Source of the DNA: Pseudorasbora parva
Lineage: Eukaryota; Chordata; Actinopteri; Cypriniformes; Gobionidae
Assembly: GCF_024679245.1 (NCBI RefSeq)
Contig: NC_090186.1
Coordinates: forward strand, 39,626,106-39,690,105
Length of the DNA stretch: 64,000 nt
Reading direction: 5' to 3'
The notes under the pieces were generated by a model that saw only the letters and a program-made list of their open reading frames with translations, was not told where the DNA came from and ran no database searches. The translations under genes and the position numbers were made by a program. Below, piece after piece: positions 12,230 through 24,284 of the stretch (position 1 is the stretch's first letter; each line of letters starts with the position of its first letter).

Positions 12230-15085
12230 AGTATTGTCATTACGCTGATATGAACGAGAGGGAAAGGGGAAACAGAGCATTATTCTCTCTTCTAAATAGC
12301 TTAATTGTCACTTCAAGGCAAACATTTGTTCTGCGTTGAGACAAATCTTTCATGAGCGACAACAAAAGAGTCTCTGGCCGCTTGAGCCGCCCAACCGGTA
12401 GATCCAGTAACATAAAAAGACCTTTATGCTTTCAGATTCCCAAATTACGTTTGATCCCAGCTGCCAGTGCGGTGTGTTACAGAGCTAATGACTGCAGCAA
12501 CACATCTTGAAAATGTGTGCCCGGTGACAGTCCAAATCCCTGATAAATCAGGAAAATGTACTCTAAAATGTAAAACTGCCGTAAAAGTCTGTGTGCCGTA
12601 ACAGACTCGACAGAGAGTCAGTTCATAGGCCATTCGGTCAAATCACACTGGACATGGCTGTCTGCTTCAGTTACTTGAGCAGAAACACACTGCTCTGTAA
12701 TAACTATTCACAGTGCTGGGATTCACTAACTAAGCTGTGAACTTGCACTACATTAGCTTTTTATTTATTTATTTTTTAGCAGAAATGTGACAGCTGACTC
12801 ATTTTAGCAAGTTTGCATGTTTCATTTCAATGCACCAATTCAAAACTACTGATCCACCAGTCTTCCTGGAACTGTGAGGTACTGAACATCTTTCCCCCCC
12901 CATTTTTTCCCCCATAGCATCATCACTCACATTTTCTTCTGAATTCTCAATTGAACAAACACTGAAGCCTAAAACTCGAAAACTCGGCATACAAGTGGTG
13001 CACTACAGGGCTCCAGACTGTGAACAAAGAGGGCTTTTCAGTCCACAAATCATCAAGATTCACCAATGATTAGCTAACTGTAACCATGGTATTGTGGCGA
13101 AAGTCACATGTTTTTACATTATTCATTTCAGGGTTCATGCTAACTTTTAAAAGTGAAATTCAACATCTTTCAACAACTTTTTAAGGAAAAAGTTACCAGC
13201 CACTACCAGCATTTTTGATCATTTTCCCAAAAATTGACCCCCAGAATATTTTGTTGCATGAATATCTGAACATGCAATATATCAACACTTGAATATGAAG
13301 CAACGTAAAGCAACGTTTTGAGAAAAAACAAACAAACCCATCAACACCCTACAGTTCTATAGATCATCCTGGTCGACGTTTAATTCTATAACATTAGGCA
13401 GATTTGATTTAAATGCTGTTTAATGTTAATGGATTGTGCTATTTTACATATGCATATGATTACATTTGACATAGCTCGAACTTCTTTGCATGTGCGTTGA
13501 TCCGGAGATTCAGTACTCATGTGTCAGCGTCTCATAGCATATAACAGTAAAAACATTGAAAACCTGGAAAATGCAGTGTTTGGCAGGGAAAGAGTTAAAC
13601 TGCTTCACACTTTTCCAGCACTTTAAAATCTAAATATCCAATTTGAATGTTATTTTTAATGTGATGATTTGTAAAACTAAAAGTTTAAAAATGTAAGAAA
13701 ACTAAAACTTTTTGGCAAACAACAACAAACAAACAAAACAAAACAAAAACTAAAATTATCACTATAACCAGTAGATGGTGGCAGAGGAGCTTATTTGTGA
13801 TTTTCCACTCCCTAATATATATAAAAGATATGATTGCAATACATTTTAAAAAGTCTCATGAAATCCAAAAACATTTGTAAACTGCACTTGTTAATGCAAA
13901 ACAATAGTAATATAATAAAATGTACTTCATTTTATTTAATGCCATCATCTTCAGAACTTTATATTAGTCTGGAGCCCTGCACTATTTTTATAAGCAATCA
14001 GACATACTATCTTTGCCTTTTAGTTGATAAAGCAAGCACAAAACAAGGGTGAACAACCACCTAGTAACCACACAAAACACCAGTAGCATCAATGCCCACA
14101 GGAAAAAGACACTTTTAAAAGGGTTTGTCCACTTATATACTGCAGTTTCAATATAGTTTTAGTTAGGTTATTCTTCAGGTAACTTGGATGCATTTACAGT
14201 CAAAGTCAAAGAGGTTATTTGGATGAAATATAAATGTTTTTGCTTTCTTTCTGGAGTAACATGCATTAAGATGGTGTTTTTTGATTTCATGTTGACTTAA
14301 AATGATGAGCAGCTTGTCAGTCTGCTAGCTAAAGCTTCAAAGTAGCGCTCTCTCACACAAACACAGATGAACAGCAAAAGCTCCTCGCTTCCATTCAGCA
14401 GTTAATATCTCTATGAGCACAGAAGCTTTTGAGTGCTGTAAAGACAGGGAGGAGAAAGCTCAGATTAATTGCCTGGGAGATCTCTCCAGCCAAGCCACTG
14501 TACCAAAGAATAGCAGCTATTGTGATGTAAAAAGTAAAGAGGCGCAGAAAAAAACTGTACTCTTCAATGTATGAAAAGGCCCAGCTGGTAGAATATTTGC
14601 TGTCATATGAGCAGAGGAGACTTGAATATGATTTGACAGAGTGAGCGAGAGAGATCGAGAGCGTGTGTGCATCTGAATGAATGCGTGCACCCTATTTAGC
14701 CCCACTCTGAGCTCCTAATGCATCCTGGGATATATTATGTGGTACATTTTGAAGGCTGTGTAATTAAATGAACACATGAACAGGAGAAAGATGGGCATTA
14801 TGAAGTGAACCGTAGCTCTCTGTGGTGGTAAAGGGGATGTGAGAGAAAAATAGAGCTTTATTTTAAGAGCGCGTCTGCTTTCCCACAGACCTCGCTCTCG
14901 GCCGGCAGCTGAGCACCGATGGCACAGACCACATGAGCCCCTGTGGCTGAAACGAGGTGATGGACATAAAGAGAGAAATAGGGAGAAATATACAGATAAG
15001 AAAGGTGGAAGGAGCGCTAGCAAAGCCAAGGTCATGGGTCCCAGGGAACACATACTGATAAAATATATACAGAACCTTGAATACA
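12230..15085. other. Gene-free interval
   Basis: No convincing exon on either strand. It contains an (AAC)n-like stretch at about 13721-13750 and a C-run near 12893-12901. The open frame on the minus strand at 14715-15125 is low in complexity and unsupported. Confidence 0.4.
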
Positions 15086-15088
15086 CAA

Positions 15089-15128
15089 GTCGCTCTGGAT
15101 AAAAGCTTCTGCCAAATGCATACATTTA
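15089..15128 (+). mobile_element. SINE tail fragment
   Basis: The stretch carries CTGGATAAAAGCTTCTGCCA, the tail that accompanies the tRNA-derived SINE at 42430-42600. There it reads as the reverse complement and sits beside a tRNA-like head. Here only the tail is present. Confidence 0.6.
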
Positions 15129-15354
15129 TAAATCAAATGCCAACAGTGATAAGGGAGATCAAGAGAGGCAATAATATAGAGAACGTAGTTGAAAAAACAC
15201 TGTGCAATGTGAATTTCTGACAAAAACAAGCACTTTCTTGATCTGACAAACTTTAATGTGAAGTGTGAACTTTATGCAACCTAGAACTGGGCAATGTCCA
15301 TTTTTAAGGAAGAACTAAACACTAGATTTGCAAAGTCAGTGTAGTGGAATCTAA

Positions 15355-16367
15355 ATACAGAGTATCTGGAAAGTATTTACAGCGCTTCACTTTTTCCACA
15401 TTTTATGTTGTGTTACAGCCTTATTCCAAACGGGATTCATTCATGATTTTCCTAAAAAGTTTACAAACAATACCCCATAATGACAATGTGAAAGAAGTTT
15501 GTTTGAAATACTTGCTAATTTGATAAATAAAAATAAATCAATAAATCACAAGTATTCACAGCCTTTGTCGTGACACTCAATATTGAGCTCGGGTGCATCC
15601 TGTTTCCACTGATCATCTTTGAGATGTTTCTACAACTTGATTGGAGTCCACCTGTGGTAAATTCAGTTGACGATATATGATTTGGAAAGGCACACACATC
15701 TATATAAGGTCCCACAGTTAAGCCATGAAGTTCTAGGAATTGTCTGTAGACCTTTGCGACATGATTGTATTGAGGCACAGACCTAGGGAAGGGTACAGAA
15801 AAATATCTGCAGCATTGAAGATCCCAATGAGCACTGTGGCCTTCATCATCCGCAAATGGAAGAAGTTTGGAACCACCGGGACTCTTCCTAGAGCTGGCCG
15901 CCTGCCCAAACTGTGATCAGGGAAGAAGGGCCTTAGTCAGAGAGATGACGAAGAACCCAATGGTCACTGTGAAAGAGCTCCAACATTTCTCTCCTCAGTA
16001 AAAGGCACATGACAGCCCACCTGGAGTTTGACAAAAGGCGCCTGAAGGAGTCTCAGACCACAAGAAACAAAATATTCTCATTTGATAAAACAAAGATGGA
16101 ACTCCTCAGCCTGAATGGCAAGCATCATGTCTGGAGGAAACCAGACACCGTTCATCACCTGGCCAATACTATCCCTTACAGTAAAGCATGGTGGTGGCAG
16201 CATCATGTTGTGGGGATGTTTTCAGCGGCAGAAACTAGGAGACTAGTCAAGGATCAAGGTGAAAAATGTATGCAGCAATGTACAGAGACATATATGATGA
16301 AAATCAAACTGAGGCGAAGGTTGATCTTCCAACAGGACAAAAACCCAAGCACACAGCCAAGATAACA
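15355..16367 (+). mobile_element. Tc1-like transposon, copy C (decayed, 3'-truncated)
   Basis: The 5' terminal region (TTTTCCACATTTTATGTTGT and following) and the transposase resemble a second fish Tc1-like family, different from copies A/B and D. The element stops abruptly after AGATAACAAA, well before the expected third catalytic residue and the right inverted repeat. Confidence 0.8.
15724..16367 (+). pseudogene. Tc1-like transposase pseudogene (copy C)
   Basis: From the ATG at 15724 the N-terminal DNA-binding region is followed by a linker and part of the catalytic core. There are in-frame stops, an internal deletion near 15990 that joins the N-terminal half to the core, and another near 16300 just before the block containing the second catalytic Asp (CAACAGGACAAA, 16330-16341). 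The C-terminal third with the catalytic Glu is absent. It is a dead copy. Confidence 0.8.
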
Positions 16368-16480
16368 AATCTGTTTGATATGTGCATCTAGTGTTGTTCT
16401 GTGTGTTACAGTTTGTAAGTAAAACCAAAAGGACCAAAAAACATGAGCAAAAAGTAAAGCAAACAAACAGTAGTTCTGAC

Positions 16481-17854
16481 TAGGGCTGGGACGGTTTTGA
16501 TGAAAAGCAAGAAATTCCTGCGGTTCAGTGGTAAACCGCTTTTAAACCCTGATGCCACGCCCACTGTTGCACGTCTTGTTGTGAGTGCAACGCACTAATC
16601 TACTGCTTGCTCTGTAAATTAAATTGAAAGTAGGCTATAACTAATACATATATGCTATTTTAAATCATGTAGTCTATGCCAGACATAGCCAACATTAGTA
16701 CATTTTTAAAAAAATACCAACGCTCAAACATCCATTTCATGAGCATGTTTGTTTATTTTCCATCAGTGAAACATCACACTAGCCTGCAAAACATTTAAAT
16801 GATTATAAGTAAATAATGGTAATCTTAAGAATATAAGAAAATTAAATATTTGTTTAAAAAAGATTTGTTTCATAACCTATTTCCCCGCAAAACTTTGCGC
16901 TTTGAGATGAATGTGGGACACGAGCTGGATAGACACCTTCTCGAATATCTTCGTCTTCATGTTTTCTCCTGATGTTGCAAAGCAACACTTGTTGTGAAGC
17001 GTCTGAAGAGCAAATTTTATCTTCCACAGGTTCAAGACATTAGGCTATGTTTGATTATGCACTGCTAGAGAAAACGAAAGCAAAATCGCTGCGTATGAAC
17101 TGCACTATTCAAAATAAACTTGACACGCATCAAGTCTGAAACAAGCTCAAACTGTGTTAAATCAAATTTCGTCCTACAGTGTTTTTCTACTTTACCACAG
17201 TAAAAGATATGAATGGCTATAATAGACCTAAGCAAAAAAAAGGAAGAAGCGTGTAAAATTTATAAATTATAAGAAACGTGCGTGAAGATTTGGTAAAAGA
17301 AACAAGATGTCCTGTGGGATAAAATGGATAAAATGGATTGAAATTATGTTTGGCCTATTGTTAAAATTCACGGAAATCGAAATATCGGATGACCAGATCG
17401 CAAAAAATTATTAAAAAGCTGGCAAATCTTAAATTGGTCTCAGCCTCCCTCTCTCATTCCTGTTTTCATGGCTGCGGTGTAACATCTGCAAATTTATTTC
17501 CCTTGTAAGTGCTTCCCTCCTGTAGTAATAATCATGTAAAACAGCGTTCACATACAAAACACTGGGTCAACAATGAAATTACAGTTAAGTAAAAAAATAA
17601 GCCTGATATTATAGTTTTTAAGTAGAAAATAGTATGTATGTAAAGAGATAAAATACAGAGTAGCCTATAGTAAATTATATATTTTAATACAAATAAAAAA
17701 AACGACAATGTCATCGTCCATCACAATAAAGTGAACAATATGAAAAAAAATATGAAGGTTGCATGTTAACCTTTTGTTTTTTCTTGCGGTGACAATCTCA
17801 AACCGGCAGTAGGCGTCACGTGACCGCGGTAAAACGGTAACCGTCCCAGCCCTA
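16481..17854. mobile_element. hAT-like non-autonomous element with 8 bp target duplication
   Basis: The two ends are inverted copies of TAGGGCTGGGACGGTT. The flanks GTTCTGAC (16473-16480) and GTTCTGGC (17855-17862) match at 7 of 8 positions, the target-site length of hAT transposons. Subterminal segments contain CCGCGGTAAAACGG-type repeats. The 1.37 kb interior is AT-rich and encodes no recognisable transposase, so it would depend on one supplied in trans. Confidence 0.75.
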
Positions 17855-17862
17855 GTTCTGGC

Positions 17863-18602
17863 CCGAATACACTCTAAAGAACTCTATACCATCCCCTTAA
17901 TGGCCTACCAGACTTTAGCCGGTCCAAAACTGTGCACAGTTACAGCAGATAACAGGTAGATAGGGAATATGTGCAGAAAAAAAGCAGAAAAGCCACATCA
18001 TATCTCAAAGAAATCCAAAAAGACAGAGGCTGCCGCAGGAGCAGTATTTTTGTCAGATAGCAGCTTGTGTCCTGATGCCGAGCGGAGCACATCCTCATAC
18101 AAATTGGGTGTAGCCACATCCATGCAAACAGTCTGCCCCAATCTCATGTCAAATCTCATGGGGTTGCAATGAATCAAACACACAGTACCTCCTCAGAAAA
18201 ACCCGAGATCAGCCGTAACGCGCGAGGGGGCAAAAATCCCATTACAAAGGTCGGAAACATCACTCTTGTCTGGCGTCCGTCCATTTATAGGCCAAATGGT
18301 TTCTTTCTGAAATTAAAATCAGTCGCTTTGAATCATGAATCACATTCTGTTCGGCCCATTTAATATTCACTCTTGAATGTAAATTAGTCTTTTTTTCCCT
18401 ACAAAGTCTCAAACCAATAATTCACATGAAAAACTAATTCAGTAGTGGGGCAGTAAGTCTGGGAGTGGAATGACAGCCCTGTGTGAACTTAGAAATAAAC
18501 CACTCACCAACCAGTAGATTTATAAGCTGAAACAATGTTCATGTGCTTTCTGCTCTCAGTTCTATTTAGGATTGAGGATTTGACTTAGTTTGGCATGACT
18601 TG
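17863..18602. other. Gene-free interval
   Basis: No supported gene. Two overlapping short open frames on opposite strands around 17969-18183 lack splice signals or recognisable domains. Confidence 0.4.
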
Positions 18603-18844
18603 GGCCCTGTCCCAAATGGCACGCTAAACACTTGTGGCCTTCCTCCGGCTCCACACTCTAATGATGTAATGCCTTGAATGTCGGGTAGAAGCTTGCATTG
18701 TGGCCAAGCGCATCTTTCTGAAACCTGAAATGACACATGGGACACCATATGGTCTCATGCTCTTCTCGGGGGTATGAACATGGTGACCAATGTAAGCCTG
18801 CAAGACTGTAAGTGTACATGAAGTGTTCCATTTGGGACAGGGCC
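18603..18844. mobile_element. Small inverted-repeat element (MITE)
   Basis: The left end GGCCCTGTCCCAAATGG is mirrored at the right end as CCATTTGGGACAGGGCC, giving a 17 bp terminal inverted repeat around about 210 bp. It belongs to the widespread fish class beginning GGCCCTGTCCCAA. Target duplication is not clear. Confidence 0.75.
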
Positions 18845-19069
18845 TTAACAAATAGTTTCATTCCAATCAGAACTTCATTTTCATTAAATAATTCTGGATT
18901 CAGGATTCAAATTTCTTATGAATTATTATATGGCCTTGTATAGCTAAATGAATGCAGAATTACAATTTGAATCTCATGGAAATAAGTAGAATTCTGTAGA
19001 CTGTACAGAAGACTGTATGACTCTTGATGACAAATTCTTAGAAATTCTTCTTTTTTTAAAAGTTAAGCT

Positions 19070-19410
19070 GGATGGATGGATGGATGGATGGATGGATGGA
19101 TGGATGGATGGATGGATGGATGGATGGATGGATGGACAGACAGAGATAGAACGACAGACAGACAGACAAAGTGATGGATGGAAAGACAGATAGAACGACA
19201 GACAACGGACGGTTGGATGGAAAGAGCGATAGAATGACAGACAGAAAGACAGACAGACAGATATAGATAGATAGACAGACAGACAGACTGATGGATGGAT
19301 GAATGGAAAGAGAGATAGAAAGACAGACGAAATGACAGACAGACAGACAGACAGACATGGATGGATGGAGACAGACAGACAGACAGACAGATAGATAGAT
19401 AATGACAAAA
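19070..19410. repeat. (GGAT)n and GACA-type tetranucleotide array
   Basis: A clean GGAT run covers about 19073-19136. It passes into mixed GACA, GATA and GATG tetranucleotides up to about 19403. The antisense open frames made of Ser, Ile, His, Pro, Cys and Leu repeats are by-products of the tandem structure. Confidence 0.95.
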
Positions 19411-19444
19411 CGATAGGTAGATCTATTCAGATTTGAAACTCAGT

Positions 19445-19566
19445 TACATATTTGCAAGAAACTGAGGACAAAATAGTTTCATATCTGAATTTCATATCTG
19501 AATATCTATTCAGATATGAAATTCAGATATGAAACTATTTTGTCCTCAGTTTCTTGCAAATATGTA
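19445..19566. repeat. Perfect 59 bp palindrome with 4-base loop
   Basis: Positions 19445-19503 are the exact reverse complement of 19508-19566, separated only by ATCT. The first base pair beyond the arms mismatches (19444 T, 19567 T). Such a structure can form a cruciform or a very stable RNA hairpin. It may also have been created by a template-switch event or a sequencing fold-back artefact. Confidence 0.9.
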
Positions 19567-19804
19567 TGGAGGCAGAAAACAGCCGTGATAATGTCCAAGC
19601 ATTACAAATGTGTGGAGGGTCTGATTTCAGAGCCTCCCAAACTATGTTGTCTGCCTCTCCTGTCAATTTTGCGGTTGAAAGGATAATTGATGTCCCGACG
19701 GTATTGCGTGCTCATAAATAAAAGAAGGCAAAGGCTGAAATGGTATTAAATATGGCTCGAAGTGAATATGAAATCAATGCTAATAGAGGCTACAAACTCT
19801 GGAC

Positions 19805-20215
19805 TCTACAGTGGCCTTTCAACCTCCTCTTCCCCCACAAACACTACCCAGCATGCAAAGCAGCCTGAACGACATGTCACCTCCGCAAGGGCACTGCCGG
19901 CTATCTAGGCGAGAGTCAAATTCATCATGCGCAGCAACATTTAAAAATAAAAAGCTGTTAAATGGGGGAAACTTTACACCTTTTATGAGGAACTGATTTA
20001 TCGTGCGAAAGCTTTGAGTGTTTGCTGGTGCTCCCCGTTGTGACGGCAGCCCCACGGCCCAGAATGCCGGTGGTCTTTGTGCGTTTACGCGTTTCAGCGC
20101 TCTTTTGCATCGGCGCCTGAAGCAGGCCACATTTGATAGCAAACGATAAATTACCCAACTGTAAAAGCTCAGTCGCAGGAGACGGGTGTAAAATACAGAC
20201 GCCAAAGCTCTCTCT
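19805..20215. other. GC-rich block, candidate conserved non-coding sequence
   Basis: This block is richer in GC and CpG than its surroundings and lacks repeat signatures. Opposing open frames (128 aa on minus, 61 aa on plus) show no domain and no splice support. Words such as TTTGATAGCAAACGATAAAT suggest a regulatory element. Confidence 0.3.
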
Positions 20216-20936
20216 CTCTCAAGCCTCTTGAGGTTTTATTCAGTCCAGTGGAAAATTTGTCAAAGAGCGAGTTATTTTTATGAGGTCTAATGGATCGTCG
20301 GTGAGAACACATTTAACATAGTCATATGAAAGAAAACTCCAAACAATGTCACCTATTTTGCCCGACTAAATTGTGTGAACTGAATCCAAACGTTTCACAA
20401 ACAGAGCTCAGTGAAATGACCATGGAAATGTGTAAAAAAACACACACACACAAAAACAATTTTTATATGTGTAATAGATCAAACCGAGTATATGCTGTAT
20501 TTTAAAAAGTTGAGATGTTTCAGATCAGCTGATACTTATTTACCTAATGCCTATTTTGGTCTCGCTTTCCCTAAAACTCATAAAACAATAAATAATATTA
20601 TGCAAATAATTATTTTATCAAGACTTGTTTCAAAACAATATATACAACATATTTCCTGCTATTTTTTACAGCATATGTCTAGTAAAAATGTATATGTTAT
20701 AAAGTCTATGGGGGGATTGCCAAATAATTGAAGATATGTAATCTTAAACAAATTTGCCTCAAGTAAAAGTAAAATATTATATATTATTTGCTATTTTTAG
20801 CCAAGATTTTAAAACAATGTGTTTTAAACAATTGAGGGAAATTATGATCAAATATTATATTACAATATTATAAATATAAACATACACAAATTTGCTGCAA
20901 GTAAATGTAAGATTTTTTAGAGAAAAAAATAAAATA

Positions 20937-20939
<3 letters not shown>
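20216..20939. other. Gene-free AT-rich interval
   Basis: Nothing beyond AT-rich single-copy DNA is seen. Confidence 0.4.

Positions 20940-20988
<49 letters not shown>
20940..20988. repeat. (AT)n microsatellite
   Basis: About 24 AT units. Confidence 0.95.
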
Positions 20989-20992
<4 letters not shown>

Positions 20993-21299
20993 TTTTAACA
21001 TAAATCAAATACAAAGGTGTGGGCTTTATGTTTTAAATAACGAAAAAAATATTTATTGAAGATTTAGTTCCTCAAAACAAATATAATAATCTTAATCTTA
21101 TATACAAAATAGATAGTGACTTATAGAATAAAGGAGAAAATGAATAATGTAATTTAAATTATATTATTTGATTATTTAAATGACTTATTATCTTAAACAT
21201 CTTGTTTTACCGTAAACTGATTAAGAACAGATTGTTTGCAGTGTGTGCCTTGTGTGTACTCTGATCAAATCTGCTGACATTTCACACTCTGAGCCTCTA

Positions 21300-21781
21300 C
21301 CTCGGACAAGGTTAGAGTGTTTTTGAAGGGTGTGTGCTCTAGCGTCTCCATCGGGCTATTCCCCAACAATCTGCCAAGCGGCTCCTCGCTCGCCACAGTC
21401 CGCCTCTGCAGCTCTCAGAGCTCCTGGAGCATGACGCCGCGCGTTAGACGAAGAATCCCGCAGAGTAAACCGGCCCCTGCCCAATCTTATTTCCCGGCCT
21501 GTACGTCTGACACCTGCAGAAACCCTATTTATTACCCTGAATGCCGGGGACAAACGTGGAGCTCATTCACACTTCATTCCTTTGGGCGGCCGCTTATTGA
21601 CCGTGAAAAGCGTGACCATATCCTCGCTGCCCTTCAACAATGGAGCTTCAGTCGCTTTTACAATTACAATTACAGCCATCAGAGGACGAGGAGGAGGTCT
21701 GCCCAAAGCCTCCTTCATCCCACACGGAGAACGGGAATTTATATGTTAGTATGTGAGGGAAAAAAAATCATACTGCACTGA
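21300..21781. other. GC-rich block with a 154-codon open frame
   Basis: A plus-strand open frame runs 21317-21781. It is rich in Ser, Arg and Pro, has no recognisable domain, and is not framed by good splice sites. Composition contrasts sharply with the AT-rich flanks. I regard a conserved regulatory sequence as more likely than an exon, without proof. Confidence 0.3.
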
Positions 21782-22044
21782 GCTCAAGGCGCAATAAAGA
21801 GAGAAGGGAATGACTTTAGTGGGACAAGCCACAGTTATATAAAAATGCGAAAGACAGAGAGCGAGAAAGTGCATGTGGATTATACAGATGAACTGATTCT
21901 TCAGAGATGAACACAAAGGAGGTTCAAGAAAGCAGCTTGTGAGTAATCCCTGATGCCAACTCAATTTCAGTTTTACTCTGCTTTATCGTCATGACAAAAA
22001 CAGGGAGGGTAGAAAGGCTCCTACATTTATCAAGTCACCATACA

Positions 22045-22345
22045 TTTTGAAATAACTTTACAATAAAGGCTTCATTTGTTTCAAGGCTCCAACTACAACA
22101 TTAGTTTACACGAAAAACAGTTCTAAAGCATTTGTTAATCTTAGCTGATGTTCATTTTAACATTTACAGTATCAGTGAGCTAACATTAATTAACAATGCA
22201 CAGTTGCAAGTTTATTAACTAACATCAACTAATTTTAAATTATAATGAGCAATACGTTTGCTACAGTATTTATTACGCGTTGTTAATGTATTAGCCAGTG
22301 TTAATGAATCATAATGAACCAAATTTACAGTACACAGTGTAGGAT
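22045..22345. mobile_element. Interspersed repeat of the TTAACATTAATTAAC type
   Basis: The interval is dominated by permutations of GTTAATG and AACATTAA (for example GCTAACATTAATTAACAATG), as in a common teleost repeat whose ends carry AACTTTACAATAA. A related copy lies at 55745-56335. Confidence 0.55.
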
Positions 22346-22349
22346 TTAC

Positions 22350-24000
22350 TATGAAACAGTTTTCACTTAAAAATTGCTTGTCAATTTAGTCAATTATAAC
22401 TAAGAAAATACATTTAAAAAGTAACTAAGAAATTTCAGGTAATTTAAACTTGAAATTTTGAAGTAGAAAATAGTATTTTCTTGTAAAACATACTCCAACT
22501 ACAACTTTTACTGTGTATGCCATTAAATGTCACATGAATATACAGTAAAACCACACAAACCTAATGTTTATCTCTATAGCATATACTTATGTCTGTAAGA
22601 TGTAAATTATTTCTTCTCATTTAATTTGAGCATCCATCAAGCAATATAAGTTTGACCATATAAGTGCATTTGTTTGACCTCTTTTCTCCTTTTACTACTT
22701 GACGAAAACATGACATAAATTTACCTATTTGTAAATGCAAAATAAGTTGAATAAAGTAAAATTACTGTAAGATCATATTAATAAAAATAAATAAATAAAA
22801 AATATGGAATGCAAGGCATGCTTCAGATGAAGAAGGAAAACTTCCACTAAATATGGTGTACACATCTCATAGTCACCATAAACTTTCCACAAAAGGCGTT
22901 CAATTGTCCAATCTACCTTTCTCAAGAAAATCACAGTGGAGGAGGGGCGGGACAAATACAACACAGACCAACTGCCACATTCTGCGTGTTGTCGTCAGAT
23001 AAAAACAAGCAATAATAACTGAACAAAATGATTTAAAACAAGAGCCAGAACAAATACTTTACATTGGATCTGCATTTTTATATAGAATCAATACAGAAAC
23101 AAACTACTTGTGAAATTAGTTTGACTTCCGCGGATTTTCTGTATCATAAGTAAAAAGTCTCAACCGAAGAAAAAAAAATGCTGCCTGCCAAAACGCTCTC
23201 AAGCGCTCACAGTGAGGCGATTTCAGCAGAGCGCCTAGCGTTTTCTGCTGGCTAAAAACGCTTTGGTGGACAAACAGCCTTAATCCATTATTTTGTCAGG
23301 ACTTTACACATCATAATGAATTCACTGCTAACTAATTATTTAATTCAGCTCATGATTTATTTAAATTTAAACATAGTATCAAATACACATATAGTAAAAC
23401 TAGTATTCAGAGTGGAGGTATGGTATCATCACGGTATGTAGTGAACTATACCGACACCCAGCAAACATTTCCCTGATATTAGTGCATGTTTCCTGTTTGG
23501 CCAAACTTTTGGGAACCCATTACTCAGGAACTGTTCCACTAATGTTCTTTGTAGGTTTTAAATTGTTTTTTTTTTTTTCTTCATTTAGCTGTGTCACAGT
23601 AGGTGGAGTTTGAGTTTCAGTGAAAATAATGACAAGCTAATCCTGTGCCATTCAGTAATGTTTTTAATATAAAGCCAACATAAAATTGTTGGCTAAAATA
23701 TCAGGGAAACCTTGGTCACCTACAGTCACTTATAAAACAAATGAATACATCTCCCATCATGTGCAAAAATACATCTATAGCAGTCTCTTAAAATATTCAA
23801 TGATCCTTTAATTTATGTATATAACTGGTGTATTAGTTTCCATGCGGTTTTAAAAGCAAATCAGACTGGCAATAAGAGAGGGCAGTTTATACAGGAGACC
23901 AGAGTGATTATAGGAGAAATAGAGGCCTAGATGGGCTAGAAGTCTTTTCTTTAACTCCGAGTCTACAGAAAGTCTGCTGCAGCACAGCTTCATAGAATGT
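22350..24000. other. Gene-free interval upstream of the repeat gene
   Basis: No exon is recognised. A stretch near 23190-23280 (AAAACGCTCTCAAGCGCTCA and GCGTTTTCTGCTGGC) looks like ends of a degraded inverted-repeat element. A T-run lies near 23567-23578. Confidence 0.4.
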
Positions 24001-24006
24001 CCAGAA

Positions 24007-24025
24007 TGACATCACTGTGACATCA
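24007..24025 (+). promoter_or_regulatory. Two CRE-like TGACATCA sites
   Basis: TGACATCA occurs at 24007-24014 and again at 24018-24025, eleven bases apart (one helical turn). They lie 260 to 280 bases upstream of the predicted start codon. One-mismatch CRE sites of this type bind CREB/CREM/ATF factors in vertebrates. No TATA box is obvious. The functional assignment is inference. Confidence 0.35.
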
Positions 24026-24284
24026 CAGCTTAGAAAAAAAGAATGTTCAGAATATACAACACTCAGTCCGCTTTACTCTGCATTGCTCGTTTCTGCTTTA
24101 CTGAAAACTATAGTCCGTTTGCTTGATTGCAAGATTCGTTACCCTTTAAAATAATATTCAGTCCGCAAGTTTCACTCTGCTCGGTTGGATATACAATTTC
24201 GAAAAATTTAATTTGCGAGATTGTCTACAAAACTAAACTTGCACTGTTGTCCAGAAGATTGAGCTTGCACTTAAACATCAAGCC

